Positions 22,375-35,133 are shown, numbered from the stretch's first letter. The stretch: 64,000 bases of DNA from Linyphia triangularis (GCA_963978545.1 OZ021733.1:36485110-36549109), one strand, 5' to 3'. The notes: generated by a model from the letters alone, not told the origin. Made by a program: numbers and translations.

Positions 22375-24307
22375 TCAATTGTATGGAATTAATTGTTTTC
22401 TTTGTAGTGGTCAAACTCTATGAAAACTCGTTCTTAGCTCAAAATCGCTTTCTTAAATAATTTGTAATTTTACACAAAAATTGGAAATGAATATAACGGA
22501 TTTATAATAAAAGCACTTTTTATGGGTTAGTTGTTTATAGTACTTCATTATTAGGACAGCGAAATAAACCATATTTACCCCTTTAAAAATATCGATTAGA
22601 GCTGAATTTTTTTTCTTCTAAATATATAATCAGAGTTAATACACATAAACAGTAAATTGACTCATACCCTATCAATTATTTTCACATAAGATTATCGTAT
22701 CGTATTACTTTAAATTTAATAAAACTTTTTTACATAAAGAAACGGAAATAGTTTTTAAGTTACACTTAAGTGTCAGATTGCATCAGGTCTATTTGGGGGT
22801 GAAAGGATAACGATCACTTATGATTATGATATGTTTATGTGTTTTCTAACGATCATGTATATATGCAAACTTTTTAAACGAACGATTAATGTCATTCATA
22901 AGTATACTTAGAATTTATTAATGCATTGTAGCTCTAGAAATATTATAATGTACCAAATATATTTTTTAAGTTCATGTACGATGCATATCCTAAGGTTTTC
23001 TTTATACTTTTCAGAAGTTGTATACATGTATTCAAAGGTTTACAGAATATAGACTAATAATTTATTGAGAGGTAAATTACCTTACGTTCCATGAAAAAAC
23101 TGAGTAAAAAGAGTGAATTTAGCTTTTGAAATTAACTATTTAAACGTATTTTATACACTAAAAGATCGTCTGTAGATATTTTTTTTTTAATAAAACAGAT
23201 AATTATTATCGAGAAACCATTTTTCCTTTCAAAGTTCTACAGTGAGCGAGAGAGGCCAACTTTAAAATTTTACTCGATTTACCATTAACTACATTTAAAT
23301 AGTTATTTTTATTAATTATGAAATTTTCTGAAATAATAATTACCTTTATCGGTATCGCTTTATACTTATTCAAAACATAAATCCTAAATGACTGTTATTG
23401 AAAAAAAACTAAAAGAATTCTTTCGTAATTGAGAACATAATATATATATATATTTTCAACTGCACCTGGTTTTCGATTGGACAGAAATTTTAAAACTGAG
23501 ACTTTTTAAAGGCAATTTGCATTTTGAAAATTCTGGTATTACTGCAAGAGTTTTTTTTTTTTTTTTTTTTTACCAAAAAATAATAATAATGGAATTCTGA
23601 AATGTTTTGATTTACTATCATTCTGTTTAAAAGCATAAAATATAACTATCCGTTGGAATTTAATTTTGTAAAGATATCAGAACGCAGAAAATAGGAATTT
23701 CAAATTGAACAGGTGATAGGATATTATACTTAGGATATCTAAAGAATTCAATTTTTTTAAACAATATCAAACTTTTAACAAATTTATGCATTAGAGAATT
23801 TGAATACTTTTTTTTGCTTCTTAAATTTCTTTTGCTTGTCAGTTTATATACTTTTTATAAATATTTACATTTTTTATTCTTTTCTATTTCCTAGAACTCA
23901 ATAAAAATTCCGTTCATGCTAATCTATTTCAATTTTTTTTTTATTATTCAGAAGGAAGGTATTTTGAAGAATATTTAAAACTTTTTAAAATTCATTAGGA
24001 AAGTAATTCCTTACCTTGATGGAAAGGGGCACTATCAAAAGAGCCAATGTCTTTGGAGTTATGTTTACAAAGTTCAATAAAATGAAAGTTTTTAAATAAA
24101 AGGTCATAAGGCATGCGGAATAGGTACAGCTTAAATATTACTTTCCTATTCTATAAGTTCTCAAATAAACGAAAAAAATTTCACCGTTACATTTCTATTT
24201 ATTTATTATTCATTTCAAAAGCAGCATTAATAATGCCATTTTACTAACATTTGAATATTCAACTAAATTTAAATTAATTTCTTCGCAACTAATATGAGTA
24301 AGTGAAC

Positions 24308-24310
<3 letters not shown>
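22375..24310. other. AT-rich non-genic sequence
   Basis: Contains a T tract near 23551-23570 and short AT repeats, but nothing gene-like. Confidence 0.45.

Positions 24311-24311
<1 letters not shown>

Positions 24312-24397
<86 letters not shown>
24312..24397. repeat. (AT)43 microsatellite
   Basis: Pure alternating AT for about 86 bases, followed by a T-rich stretch. Confidence 0.95.
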
Positions 24398-24399
<2 letters not shown>

Positions 24400-24405
<6 letters not shown>

Positions 24406-26250
24406 TTGTTTTTTTGTTTTTGTAAGTTTTGTTCTCATATGATTTAATTTCTAGAGTGAGATTTTTTTTTATCTATCTTTTACTTTTTTTTTTTCTTTTT
24501 TTAAATTTTTATCATTTACTCGTTATGTTTATATTCAAATTCTCACATGAACTTGTGCGTAATGTTTTTTGGAGTGGGTTTCGCTAGTACGCAACATTTT
24601 TTAATATCAGAATATCAGAAACCTGTTCAGTCGTGATGATGTCACACATTTCGGAGAGTTGTGACCTGCTGTGTTTTATATACAAAGTCCATGACTAACT
24701 TTCTTATTACTGATTTTCTACTATGCAGCAACACTTCAGCCATCAACTTTAAATTTAAAAATCGTATATGAATGTTAGTATGTTTATTACATTTTTTCCA
24801 TGCATCATATTTTGTGTTTCAAAATTTATGGCATATTTACGATTCAGAATCTGTTAGATATATCGAATACTTTATCATAAGACCGTTTTCTTTTGCGTGA
24901 TATTAACTATGGAGTAATTTTAATTTTTGCTTATGGAAACAAATTTAATGAAAAATTGTTTTAAAGAGCATTTTCAAAGAAGTGTAGTTAAATTTGTCAT
25001 TAAACGAAGTTGTACTAACATTGTTAATAATGCAAAGCAGTTTAGATTTTGTTACTTTACAGAAACACAGCAATTTCGTGGCGCTTTAATTTGATATGAA
25101 TATGTTTTTATTCTAACTTAACTCATGCGAAAAATTCAGTTTGTGAAAGTACTTAAAACGAATAATTTGTGACCGTCATATTTCTATTAGTATGAGAAAT
25201 GCGGAGAATGTTTCTAATTCTATCTCTAGTTTTCATTAAATGATGACTGCGCGAAAATTCGTATTATTATTATTGACTTCTCTAAATTGGAGCGTAATCC
25301 GAGACTGTTTATGGAACCCTCGTGAAGTGGAGACAATGAGAGTTCAGTTTATGGGTAAGGATTTAGATTTGAGAGTTCAGTAACAGAAGGTAATCGTTCC
25401 ATCAAAAGACGCAGCTTGAAATCAAGTGATTTGTATTACCTGAGACTTAAATATGAACAAATCGATTGCAATGGAATCAAGTTCAAAGTAGAAGATATTT
25501 CAAAATATAATAAATTAAGTTTTACATGAAAATATTTAGATTAGTTTTAAAGTCAGCATTTTTAAAAGTGAAAATTTGTACATGCTAATAATATCAAATT
25601 CTGTGAATTTGAAAATAATGTTTAGTTTTGTGTAGCATAAATTACTTTAAAATGTGTTTCTAAAATTTGTGTCTGACTGCCAATTTGTTATTATTGTTGT
25701 ATTACTATTAGCACTAAAACGAATGAATGGATTTTCTTGAAAATTACAAAGGAAAATAATCTGTAATTTTTATTGTTGTGTTTGTATTATCTTTTCTAAA
25801 GTTAATTGATTTTTAGCACCCATATCAGCTGACTCTTCTCAGGCAAGAATGCCTACGCACGAATTTCACTTATACCTCTGACGTCACAAGAAAAATATCT
25901 TTTTCCACTCATCCGTAAATGTTGAATGATTTATCCCACATGGATTAGTTTGTGAAGAATATACAAAGGTTTATGATGGGTAGTAATTCAAAGACGGGGC
26001 AAGGAGTTCAAAAGCCTTTGTTTTAAATTTCTTCATAACCACCTATTTCAGAATAAGGTGGGAATTTGCGAGATGAAATAATTCCTGTCATTGATCCTCG
26101 ATTACTTTATTTGGACAAAAGTTAATGAGCTGAATAGCACTCTCAATTACGGACGGATTATGACGCAATGCTGATTTCTGATATAGTTGTTATTGAGTTA
26201 CTAACTTTAACAAAAACAACAGGTTTTAGTCATGTTTCCGACTATTTGGG
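24400..26250. other. AT-rich non-genic sequence
   Basis: A GC-richer spot at about 25815-25890 contains a TGACGTCA palindrome. No coding frame of note. Confidence 0.45.
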
Positions 26251-26262
26251 ACCGAATTTTCA

Positions 26263-26441
26263 GCCGACCAAATGGTATAGTGGTTAGCGTGCTAGCTTCT
26301 AGACCGCGAGGTTGCGGGTTCGAGTCCCGTGTTGGCATGGGTGTTTGTAAATGTATGTTGGCTTGTCTAATGACGGATGTTTCGGTGCATTATAGCCCTC
26401 GTGTTGCTGACGGCGCCAGATAATCTGAATACAACCAACCA
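26263..26441 (+). mobile_element. tRNA-derived SINE, copy 3
   Basis: A complete copy of the same SINE: head GCCGACCAAATGG, A-box region TAGTGGTTAGCGTGC, B box GGTTCGAGTCC, body ending CAGATAATCTGAATACAACC, and ACCAACCA tail units. Target duplications ACCGAATTTTCA lie at 26251-26262 and 26442-26453. The A and B boxes would act as an internal RNA polymerase III promoter. A 63-codon open frame over this copy is a shadow. Confidence 0.9.
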
Positions 26442-26569
26442 ACCGAATTTTCAATTCAGAAATAATTTAAAAGAACTAAATTTAGTCCAATTTTAATATT
26501 TTAAACTTAGTAGTTACAGCACGAGTAACCTTGTAGTTGGTTTGTGCACTTAATTATCTATATATGCAC

Positions 26570-26699
26570 AATAACGGCTATTCAGGAGGGAACATACAGC
26601 TTAACGTGTATTCCGAACCACAATGAACATCCATGTTTAATCTGATCTTCAAACCCGTCACCTCACCTGAGCGCTAACCACTCAGTCATCCGGTGGGAA
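26570..26699 (-). mobile_element. Second tRNA-derived SINE family
   Basis: On the minus strand the head CACCGGATGACTGAGTGGTT continues with AGCGCTCAGGTGAGGTGACGG and GGGTTTGAAGATC, tRNA-like with A-box and weak B-box regions. The body ATGGATGTTC, CACGTTAAGCTGTATG and CCGTTATTG follows. The same body occurs without the head at 55.65-55.75 kb, which shows a dispersed family. Target duplications were not identified. Confidence 0.6.
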
Positions 26700-26843
26700 A
26701 GTAATACAATGAAAATTAATACAATAAAGTACATTTTATTCGTAAAACTATTTTAAATAACTAAAATCATTGGTAACTACTTCAAATGCAAACTAATGGT
26801 CTTTTAGTATTTACATTCGGATTTATTTTCACTATCAAGCAAA

Positions 26844-26846
<3 letters not shown>

Positions 26847-26877
<31 letters not shown>
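26847..26877. repeat. Poly-T tract, about 30 nt
   Basis: Uninterrupted T run in otherwise AT-rich DNA. No element boundary was recognised next to it. Confidence 0.9.
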
Positions 26878-26880
<3 letters not shown>

Positions 26881-27038
26881 ATATGTTAAAATGTTTGTGT
26901 TTTATGTCACAGAATGGTTTAATGTAAAAAATACTTCTCTGTTCCTAATCAATTGTTGAAACATATTTAGTTGAATTTTTTAAATTTATTTCTTACTATT
27001 ATTAAAATATTAATATTATTTGAATGTGTTAGTTTTTT

Positions 27039-27599
27039 TTAAGGGGGTCGGGCACCTCCATAAGAGCCCATGTTAAATTCAACAACTTTGGGGGCATCTC
27101 ATTTAATAACCGATTCTTCAATCATTATGAAACTTTCACAGTATAATATTTAGATACTTTTGAATACTTTAACAAGAGATTTTTGTTATTTTTTAAAAAT
27201 TAAAATAATTTTTATTTTCTAAAAATATGTTTAAGAAAAATTATAAAATTTTAGACTAATTTTTTTAAAAGTATGCTACTTATCAATAATTCCTCGTGTT
27301 AAAGTACTTACATACATTAGAGAAACATGTATAAAAAATTCAAGCATTTATATCATACAGATTTTAAGCTATGTACACCCAAACATGAAAAAAGGCATTT
27401 TGAGAAATTTGGCTTTGAAGTTAAAAAACATGAATAAATACCTACATTTTCTTTACTTCAAAAAATTATTAAAATACTTCGTAATAAGATATAATTACAA
27501 ATGTGGCATCATTTTAAAGACAAAAATTTATATTTTAATAAAGATTAATAAACTTGAAATTAATAATCTGAAATTTTTTCATGTGCCGTTCCCTCTTAA
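27039..27599. mobile_element. TTAA-flanked MITE, copy 2
   Basis: Starts TTAAGGGGGTCGGGCACCTC and ends TGCCGTTCCCTCTTAA, giving terminal inverted repeats of about 18-20 bases with mismatches. Internal sequence such as TTAAATTCAACAACTTTGGG and TTTAATAACCGATTCTTCAA is nearly identical to copy 1 at 15211. A 78-codon frame over its end is incidental. Confidence 0.7.
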
Positions 27600-28565
27600 T
27601 GACCCCATCGTAGTTATCTGAAAATAACTCTGGGCAAAAGGAAATAAACAATAGGGTATTTGACACCATCAACAAATAATTACCAAATGCGGCGTATTTT
27701 TAGTATTTAACGAAATAATAATAATGCAAGCAGTTTTAACTCGAAATAATTGCTCAAATTTTTATCAATCAAATTTTTAAAATTGCTTTTCTGAGCGCCT
27801 CGTCACGTGATCAGAAACGCTCGGATAAACTCCTCTGCAGAGTGTGACGTCAATGTTGACCACATTTGTAAGCAAACAGCTTCATAAGTTTATTTTAAAG
27901 CTTGGTTCATCTCTTTTCCTACTATATGATAAATTATGACTATTGAAGGTAACTTTTAGGAAATATTTATTTAAAGAAGTGTTATTGGAACATTGGAAGA
28001 CGGTTTTGTAAAGGCACACATTTCGAATTTACCCAAAATAGATGCTTTGATGGTGGGATTCTTTTTCAAGTCAAGCTCAGAATTTTATTCTGCAGAGTTT
28101 AGAAATGTTAAAACATTTGTGTAAGTATCAACAATTCTCACGGTTCTTATAATTAGAAAAGCAACAACACTTTTACAGTTATAATAATCATAAAAACATT
28201 AGGATAAAAAAAAAATAGCAATTAATATAATCCGCTGAGTATTGTTGAAACGGAGTGAAAAGGAACAATTTTCAACTTTCAAAGTAAAAATAGAGTGTAA
28301 TAATATCGTTAACGAACATATTTTTGACTTAGGAACGTGGGTCTTGCCTTCTTCTATAATGATCAAGCCTAAAAATGTTGGAAAAAACGTGACTTGCATT
28401 TATTTTGATTTTTTTCATGTTGTTCCGATTCACCCGGTAGAAATGAAATGGAACACTCGTTATAATTTATAGCTGATATTATTTAAAACAGACAAAAAGG
28501 AGAAAAAGACAAGTAATAATGCATTGAGGTGAATAGAAACACAAGATTATCATAAACAAAATCCT

Positions 28566-29010
28566 TTAACCTTTAACCCTTTATCTACTGACGGTACTTA
28601 TAAGTCTAGTCATTGTACTGCATTTCTCATGGTACTGATTTAAATGCTTTGAAACCCATAGGGACTTTGAAGTCCACTTCTATGAAGTTTGTTCTTCACC
28701 TATTGAATGACAGCACAAGATTGCTTCTTTTTGGAAACATTAAGTATTTAAAAGAGTTAGTACAAATTTTAAAAAATTCAGTAAATAAAGGGTTAACTGC
28801 TGTGATTGGGTGCTTTGTTTTTTTTGGCACAAGGGCAACACGTCGTTCATACTGCTCCAAAAAATTTGATGACGATCAATTTAAAATTTCAGTAACAAAG
28901 AATTGGAAAAATTAATTTAAAGTCAAAGATTAAATATTTTAGGGGGTTGGAAGCATTCTACAAAAAATGACTCGTGGTCTGTCAGACCGCATACAGTAAT
29001 TAAAGGTTAA
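28566..29010. mobile_element. piggyBac-like MITE, outer copy, interrupted
   Basis: With the inner MITE removed it begins TTAACCTTTAACTGCTGTG and ends GTCTGTCAGACCGC...TTAAAGGTTAA. The same sequence stands uninterrupted at 42666-42890. TTAA ends and a TTAACCYTTT-type terminus fit the piggyBac superfamily. Non-coding. Confidence 0.8.
28573..28796. mobile_element. piggyBac-like MITE, inner copy
   Basis: Starts TTAACCCTTTATCTACTGA and ends TCAGTAAATAAAGGGTTAA, giving 15-base inverted ends with one mismatch and TTAA at each side. It sits in the TTAA found six bases into the outer MITE. A 100-codon frame spanning it is incidental. Confidence 0.85.
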
Positions 29011-29639
29011 TATGACAGACAAAAAATGCTTTTGTCAAAACAATTCATGTAAGCAAAACAAATATTTTGGTTTCAAATTTACCAAAAAAAAAATAATCAA
29101 TATTTCAATAGTGCATCAGTACTTAAACTTAATATTGTGTAGTTAAAACATTTAAAAGAATTAAATAAAGTATTACTTGCATCAAAATGATCTTTACAGA
29201 AGTGAATCGTAGTCTATGGTGAAATCTAAGTTGATTATCTTCTTGCAAGATTTAACCACTTTTTTGTATGTCTGCTTTCCTGGGCACATGTGTAAACAAC
29301 TTTTCTTTAGTTTTAATTGAAGTACTTGTACAGTGGGGTACTGCATAATACCGATACCGGTGAGACATTTCTTGGAACGAAATCAAAAGAAAAACATATT
29401 TCTCGCTGGAAACTCACTCGCGATTGCGATGTTGTTTATGCAAGATTGACGTCACACAGTCAGATGGGTTTTTGAGCAGCGTTTTAGGGGCGGGGCTTCT
29501 ACTTGCATTTTAAAATGCAATTTTTAGCGTTTTGCGGCATTATTTTGAAAAAAGAAAAAATATGTGTCTTTTATTTTGGGCATACCTTTTATTTAAAACA
29601 TATTTTGAAAATTTGTCAAATACCCTATTCTTTCAGTAA

Positions 29640-31325
29640 GCTTAAGATTCTTCAGCTTAAGATGTCACGTAAAGTAAACATATTCGCGCTGTTTTTCTTT
29701 TAAAGAAAGCATCCGAAGACTACTTTAACAAACAACGATTTATGGGATTCCTCATATAACTGATTTTAAATTTTTAATTGATAATTTTTTCTGAATTCGT
29801 CTCTCAAAGTAGTTATGGAAATGCAATAAATAATATTATACCGAATGAAAAAATTAGCAAAATACTGACCATTTTCTGATGTGCAATTTAGAGATAGAAC
29901 ATGTGTTCTTTACATAGTTTTTTTTATTCAATTTCGCTTTTTTGATATAGCTTTAATTTGGTTTTCAAAAATGGATAGATATGATGGTTTAAGTGATAGG
30001 TTTAAAAAAATATGTAAGTTCTACTCTGAAAATAAAATTTCCTTGTTTTTCTCTCATCAACACAAATTTGGGAAGTTGTGCCACAAAGCTAGACCCAGAC
30101 GCTTACAAAAGTACGTTAAAAAAATATTTCATAATGTTATAATAAAGTTTATTTCTCTATGCAGAAGTATTTTTGAATTGAAAATTTATGAGTGTTTTGG
30201 TCCCAATGAAATAAACAGAAAAACACTTGAAAATATTTTTTAATGTAATGTTCATGTTTGTTGTTCATGACAAGTTAAATATATCTTTATACGTCTTTAT
30301 CATTTGAGAACAAAAAACATTGCAAGAATTTATAATAAATTTGTATTTTAATACACAAAAAGTAATATTTAAGCCTATTATAAGATTAAAACATCGTATT
30401 CGTCGCTTGTGAAGTGTTATTAAACCTAATCGAAAAATACTGCAAACTGTTTACGAAAAAATCAATTCCCCATTTTAAAAAAATATTTCTTACTCTTTTT
30501 ATCAACATCTTCCCAACAGACTTGTTTATTTCCTTTATACTTCGTGTGAATTGGCACGTCTAGAATTTTCTTTCCAAGCTTGAAATATAAAATAAGGCAT
30601 CTTGTTATATACTAAAATAAACATATCAGCTTCGATACGGGTTAATATTTGCAACGCACTACATTCCTTAAGGATCTTTTCGTCCAATTTTAATTCTTAG
30701 AATTTTATTTAAAATTGCGTTGGTGGTGATTTTGAAAAATGGTCTTGAACTAGAAAAAAAGTGCATCTCGTTAATCTTTCCAGTTCTTGTTTTCAGTGAC
30801 GTACATTTATCTTTGCAAAGTTGCGTTTCATTTACATTTGCTTAGTTGTATTTTTTATTTTTTTTATTATTAAAGACAAACTTTACTTTAAATAATATGA
30901 TTATGCCTACGCTTTTGCATTGATAAACATCCTGTAACAGAAAAAATACAATTTGTTATATGTTCTGGTTTATACATTTTTATTTATTTCTAGATGCTTT
31001 TCTGATGTCTCTTGTTTCTTTAAACATTTCTTATTCTGGTTTTTTAAATATTAAAATTTTAAATTTAAGAAATGTTACTATTGATAACATACATTTTTGA
31101 GATCATAAACATCAAGCTAAATTAAAAAGTACTGCTTATAATTGAATTTTGAGCTAAATGTTATATTTTTTTGTATTTTTTATTATTTACATAACTTTTA
31201 ATATCTAAAATACTAATTAAACATATCATTAATTAATATAATCTTTAAGCGTACACAATAAATATATCTTCTAAGAATATATTTTAACTATGAGGCATTG
31301 TATTCGAAAGTTTTTGTTGCATAAG
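29640..31325. other. AT-rich sequence with one unassigned 120-codon frame
   Basis: The plus-strand frame 29881-30243 reads MQFRDRTCVLYIVFFIQFRF at its start and becomes basic after residue 65. I recognise no family, and it has no neighbours to support it. The rest is AT-rich. Confidence 0.35.
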
Positions 31326-31328
31326 GTT

Positions 31329-31416
31329 CTAAATTTGCAACTTTTGTTTGTTAACATCAGGTAAACAGCTTACTAAATTTGCAACTTTTGTTTGTTAACA
31401 TCAGGTAAACAGCTTA
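31329..31416. repeat. Perfect 44-bp tandem duplication
   Basis: The 44-base unit beginning CTAAATTTGCAACTTTTG and ending GGTAAACAGCTTA occurs twice without a single difference (31329-31372 and 31373-31416). The duplication is recent, or an assembly artefact. Confidence 0.9.
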
Positions 31417-31419
31417 AGT

Positions 31420-33535
31420 CTATCATTGAAATAGTTTGAAAATAAAGTTTATGGTTTTCATGCATGTAACATTTAAAAATTTCATTTTCATCAATTTAAA
31501 TTATATTATTTTAATTGTATGTATATAAGTAATCCAATAAGTTACCAAACGTTTTCACGTTAATATTAAACACAAACCTCTAATTGATGTAGAATAATAT
31601 AATAGTTTAAATTACTATTAGTTTCCAATAATGATCTCTCTCTCGTTCTTCTTAATCATATATGTTTGGGAAGATTTAGACGCAAATTTTTGTAATTCAA
31701 CTCAAAAGTTAAAAAAAGAAAAGAAAAAAAAAAAAAAAAAAGAATCATTACTAAAGAAATCTCGGTGTGTTAAATAAATATTTGGCCACCAACTCAAAAT
31801 TGCTTTGCAAATTTTTTTTAAAATCCATAATGCTTCTAAGACAACTATAACAATTGGCTTGTCTTAGTAATAAACTTTCACACCATAAACTTACGGTAAA
31901 AATATAAATCTGTCATTCATTTATACCTATTGTCTATGTCCTGTAAAGAGTTATTAGCTCCACTCCTCTTTCCTTATCTTTGTAGACTAGGTCACTGCTG
32001 ATGTTGATAAGTAGAGCTCTGTTACTGACGGTACGATTTAGATCAATATCAATCACTATGTGATCGTAATTGTCTGTTCTTGCAAGTGAAGTGCAAACAA
32101 AAAACATCCCAGCAACTTTTTTATAGATGGTACTTGGGGTTATAGCAGAGAGTCCTACATATATATGTACCGTGAACCAAAAACAACAAACTATAAAATG
32201 TGTACTTGCAAATTTAAAATTTTTAATGTTAAAGGATGAGATAACAAAAAGTTTTAGAAACAATATTTTCTGAATTATATAAAATCTTTCACATTTTTGG
32301 TATCGATAAAACTATCATCTCTTTTATTTTTTGAAATCATTTTTGGCAATTCTTGTAGATATAAACTTCTGAATACAGAGTCTCAACAATTAAAGTCCAA
32401 CTTTCAAAAAGCTGTAAAATACACTAATGAAAATGACCTGCAATTTTTCGTGTCTACACTCAAAGAAGCTGGAAACTTTATGGCATAAAAAAGTACTATT
32501 TTGAACAATTTTTTTTATCATATAACATGCCATTTTCCCCCTTTTCGCGTATATTCAAGTAAAATTTTTGGTCATTCTGACGAGTGTTTCTTTTTTTGAC
32601 AGTTTTTGGGAAAGTTTAACTTTAATATTAATTAATTGAACTTTGATTATAATTAAAGTTTAATTTTTAAAAATCATGATTTCAAAAGCATGGCATTCTT
32701 TTATGGAACATCATGACTTTCAAAAAGCAACTGTATAGTATAAGAAAAAAATAGCTCGAAATAGTTTTTTATCTAATTCCTCATTGTTCCCACTATCTTC
32801 GAGTATATAAAAGTCATATTTCGGGTCATTATGACAAGTGTTTTTTTGTTTTTTTACAGTTTTGAAAATTTTTCAACATTTGTGGATATTTTGTATATAT
32901 TCTAACTAACAATCATAATCCAAAGAAAACAATAGAATAACAAAAGGTTTTGATGATTTTTATAGTTAGTATAGTATAGTGTACAGTTAGTACAGTGTTA
33001 TACATAAACTAAATGATTACATGTAGAAATACAAGAGAAAAGTAAGTTTTTTATGCATAAATGAAACTCAACTACAAATTCATTAAACAAATCCGACATT
33101 ACTTATGCCAGCTTACCCAACTTTAGTGACTGTGTGTGGTGGTTTACAACTCTAACAAGTATAATGCAATTTCTACCCTAAAAAGGGATTCTTTTGCATT
33201 GAAAAACTATTGTCAGATTTTTAAAACGTAGAATAATAAGTAATGCTATAAACAAGAAACTATTTTAAATCATTAATAATATAATAAACAAGTTGGTTAT
33301 GATTCACGTACCTTAGATTTTCCATTCACCTACTTCGGGTCTATGCAAGCAGAGCCATATAAATACCAACGTAACTTTTTTTAAATGTATTACTTACAAA
33401 TGTGTTAATTTCTTATAGAGAATTTTAAGTTTTCCAATCAATATGTTAAGGTATTGAACTATTTGCCTATCTATATTGAAGGAATTTTCTAATTCAAAAA
33501 ATTCAATATATACCTGTCCATTCTTATGTTATAAA
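31420..33535. other. AT-rich sequence with a diverged direct repeat
   Basis: Blocks near 32535-32630 and 32795-32885 share GAGTATATAAA- or GCGTATATTCA-like starts, GGTCATTMTGACRAGTGTTT and ACAGTTTT. They are about 265 bp apart, an old local duplication. A pure A run lies near 31722-31740. Confidence 0.5.
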
Positions 33536-34215
33536 GGTAATGAAAGTATTGTTTTCGGTAAAAAAAAAAAAAAAATCCGTTTTTTTGTTTGTTTCCTCAC
33601 GCTTTGGAACATCCCGACTTAAAAAAAGTGGCCTTGAAAAATGTCTGTCTTGTGTCTGTGTGTACGTGGTCAGCATAACTCTCGAAAGAATTGACCTACG
33701 ATGTTCAAAATTGATGAGGGGGTTAGTGGTGGCTATGCGACATTTCCGTCAATATTGCTCATGAGCAAAACATGAAAAAACATGAAATAATCATGCTTTT
33801 TAACAATTGCAAAAAAATGGCTCAAACGGTTTTGACCAAAATCACTAAAGCAAACATCCCCACTTCCGAAATTCCTGTAAATAGGCTATAAAGGTGTACA
33901 AAGTTGGAAAACGAATGTCTTTAGTTAAGAGTTATCTTCCCTTGAGCATTGTTCGTCAACGACCGTTTTTCTTCTCTCTCCAGTTTCACTTACAAGAAAC
34001 GATAATGTAAGAATTATAGAAAAGTATATCGAAAAATATTTTTTCGAGTTTTTCTTGCCCATGTAAGAATTATCGCCATAAATATCACCAAACTGGCAAT
34101 TTTTCCAAATGAATGAAAATATGAAAATATTAATAACACTATTCCACATCAAATTTAAATGTAGTGACCGGTATTATAGTATAATTGACAGTTGTGCGAC
34201 GTTCTACACCCCTAG
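33535..34215 (+). mobile_element. Unclassified 0.7-kb dispersed repeat, copy A
   Basis: Starts near GGTAATGAAAGTATTG, passes TTTGGAACATCCCGAC, GTGGTCAGCATAACTC and TTGACCTACGATGTTCAAAA, and ends TTCTACACCCCTAGTT. Copies B (61495-62360) and C (62705-63420, opposite strand) share the whole path. No protein, clear inverted ends or target duplication were found. The CTAG-T end would fit a Helitron, but the other hallmarks are missing. Confidence 0.7.
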
Positions 34216-34219
34216 TTAA

Positions 34220-35130
34220 GTAAGTGCATTCAGCAAATGCGCATTCGGAATAGTTATATTTTCTTTATCTTTTTATACTCTCAAACATAATGGAATTGAA
34301 ATATAACTTTTCCTATTCGTATTGTCAAAAGATACGTATATAATGTTTTGGTGAAGAAAATATGTAATATAAATAGGAAAAGTAAAGCCTTCTACTTAAT
34401 GTTTTGTTACCCATAAAAAAACTACCTTTTTCTCACAAACAAATAATGTTATGTGGTTCTATAAGTTTAATACTTAAATTTAGTTGTTACAAAAATATGG
34501 TTTCTATTGTGAATAAAAATTAAGACGAATTCATTTTCAAGTTATGGGTTTTGCAGAAACATTATGAGATTACTCTTGAGTTGCAAATTAAGATTTTAAT
34601 ACTTTGTTTATGTTGACAAGAAGAAAAAAAATGAATTTTAAAAACACGTCAGAGGCTTTTTATCTTTGGTTCTAATTTGAGTCAGTCAATAGCAAACATT
34701 AAAGTATCCCTATTTATTTAAAACAACACTTTTTTTGCACTTCCGAAGTACTCATCCACTTAGTGAAGTAAAACATTTTAAGTTTCTCACCCATCCACAG
34801 ACAAAATGATAATTCGTAATTATTACCCTTAAAATTATTTCTTTTAAATATAAAGAAAAGTATAATTTTTTATAATATGTCATATAAAATTTTTGTTTTC
34901 GTGCATTAATGACTGGTAAAAAGTGAAGAAAAGTCAGGATGGTGAAACTTATCATAATTTCTGAAAAACATTAAATAAAGAAAATGAGATTACTGATTCA
35001 TCGATACAGAGTACAATACAGATGTACTTAATCTGCTAAATTTGATATGGAGTATTGTAAACTAGCTGTGTGGTCCCTCGTTGAGGAGACCGGTCATTAC
35101 GTGTATAGGTGCCAGTTGTGGCTGTTTCGT
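34220..35130. other. AT-rich non-genic sequence
   Basis: Nothing recognisable on either strand. Confidence 0.45.
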
Positions 35131-35133
35131 AAC

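Larger units (their letters stand above)
27650..29629. mobile_element. Roughly 2-kb inverted-repeat DNA element with a decayed ORF
   Basis: AATAGGGTATTTGACA at 27650 is repeated inverted at 29614-29629. The match continues loosely inward for about 200 bp, and both subterminal regions hold TGACGTCA (near 27846 and 29449). Inside, on the plus strand near 28020-28115, is a short run reading LPKIDALMVGFFFKSSSEFY then SAEFRNVKT. From memory this resembles the N-terminal part of arthropod SWIM-domain proteins; that link is inference. Stops and frameshifts follow. Two nested piggyBac-like MITEs interrupt it at 28566-29010. No target duplication was found. Confidence 0.5.
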
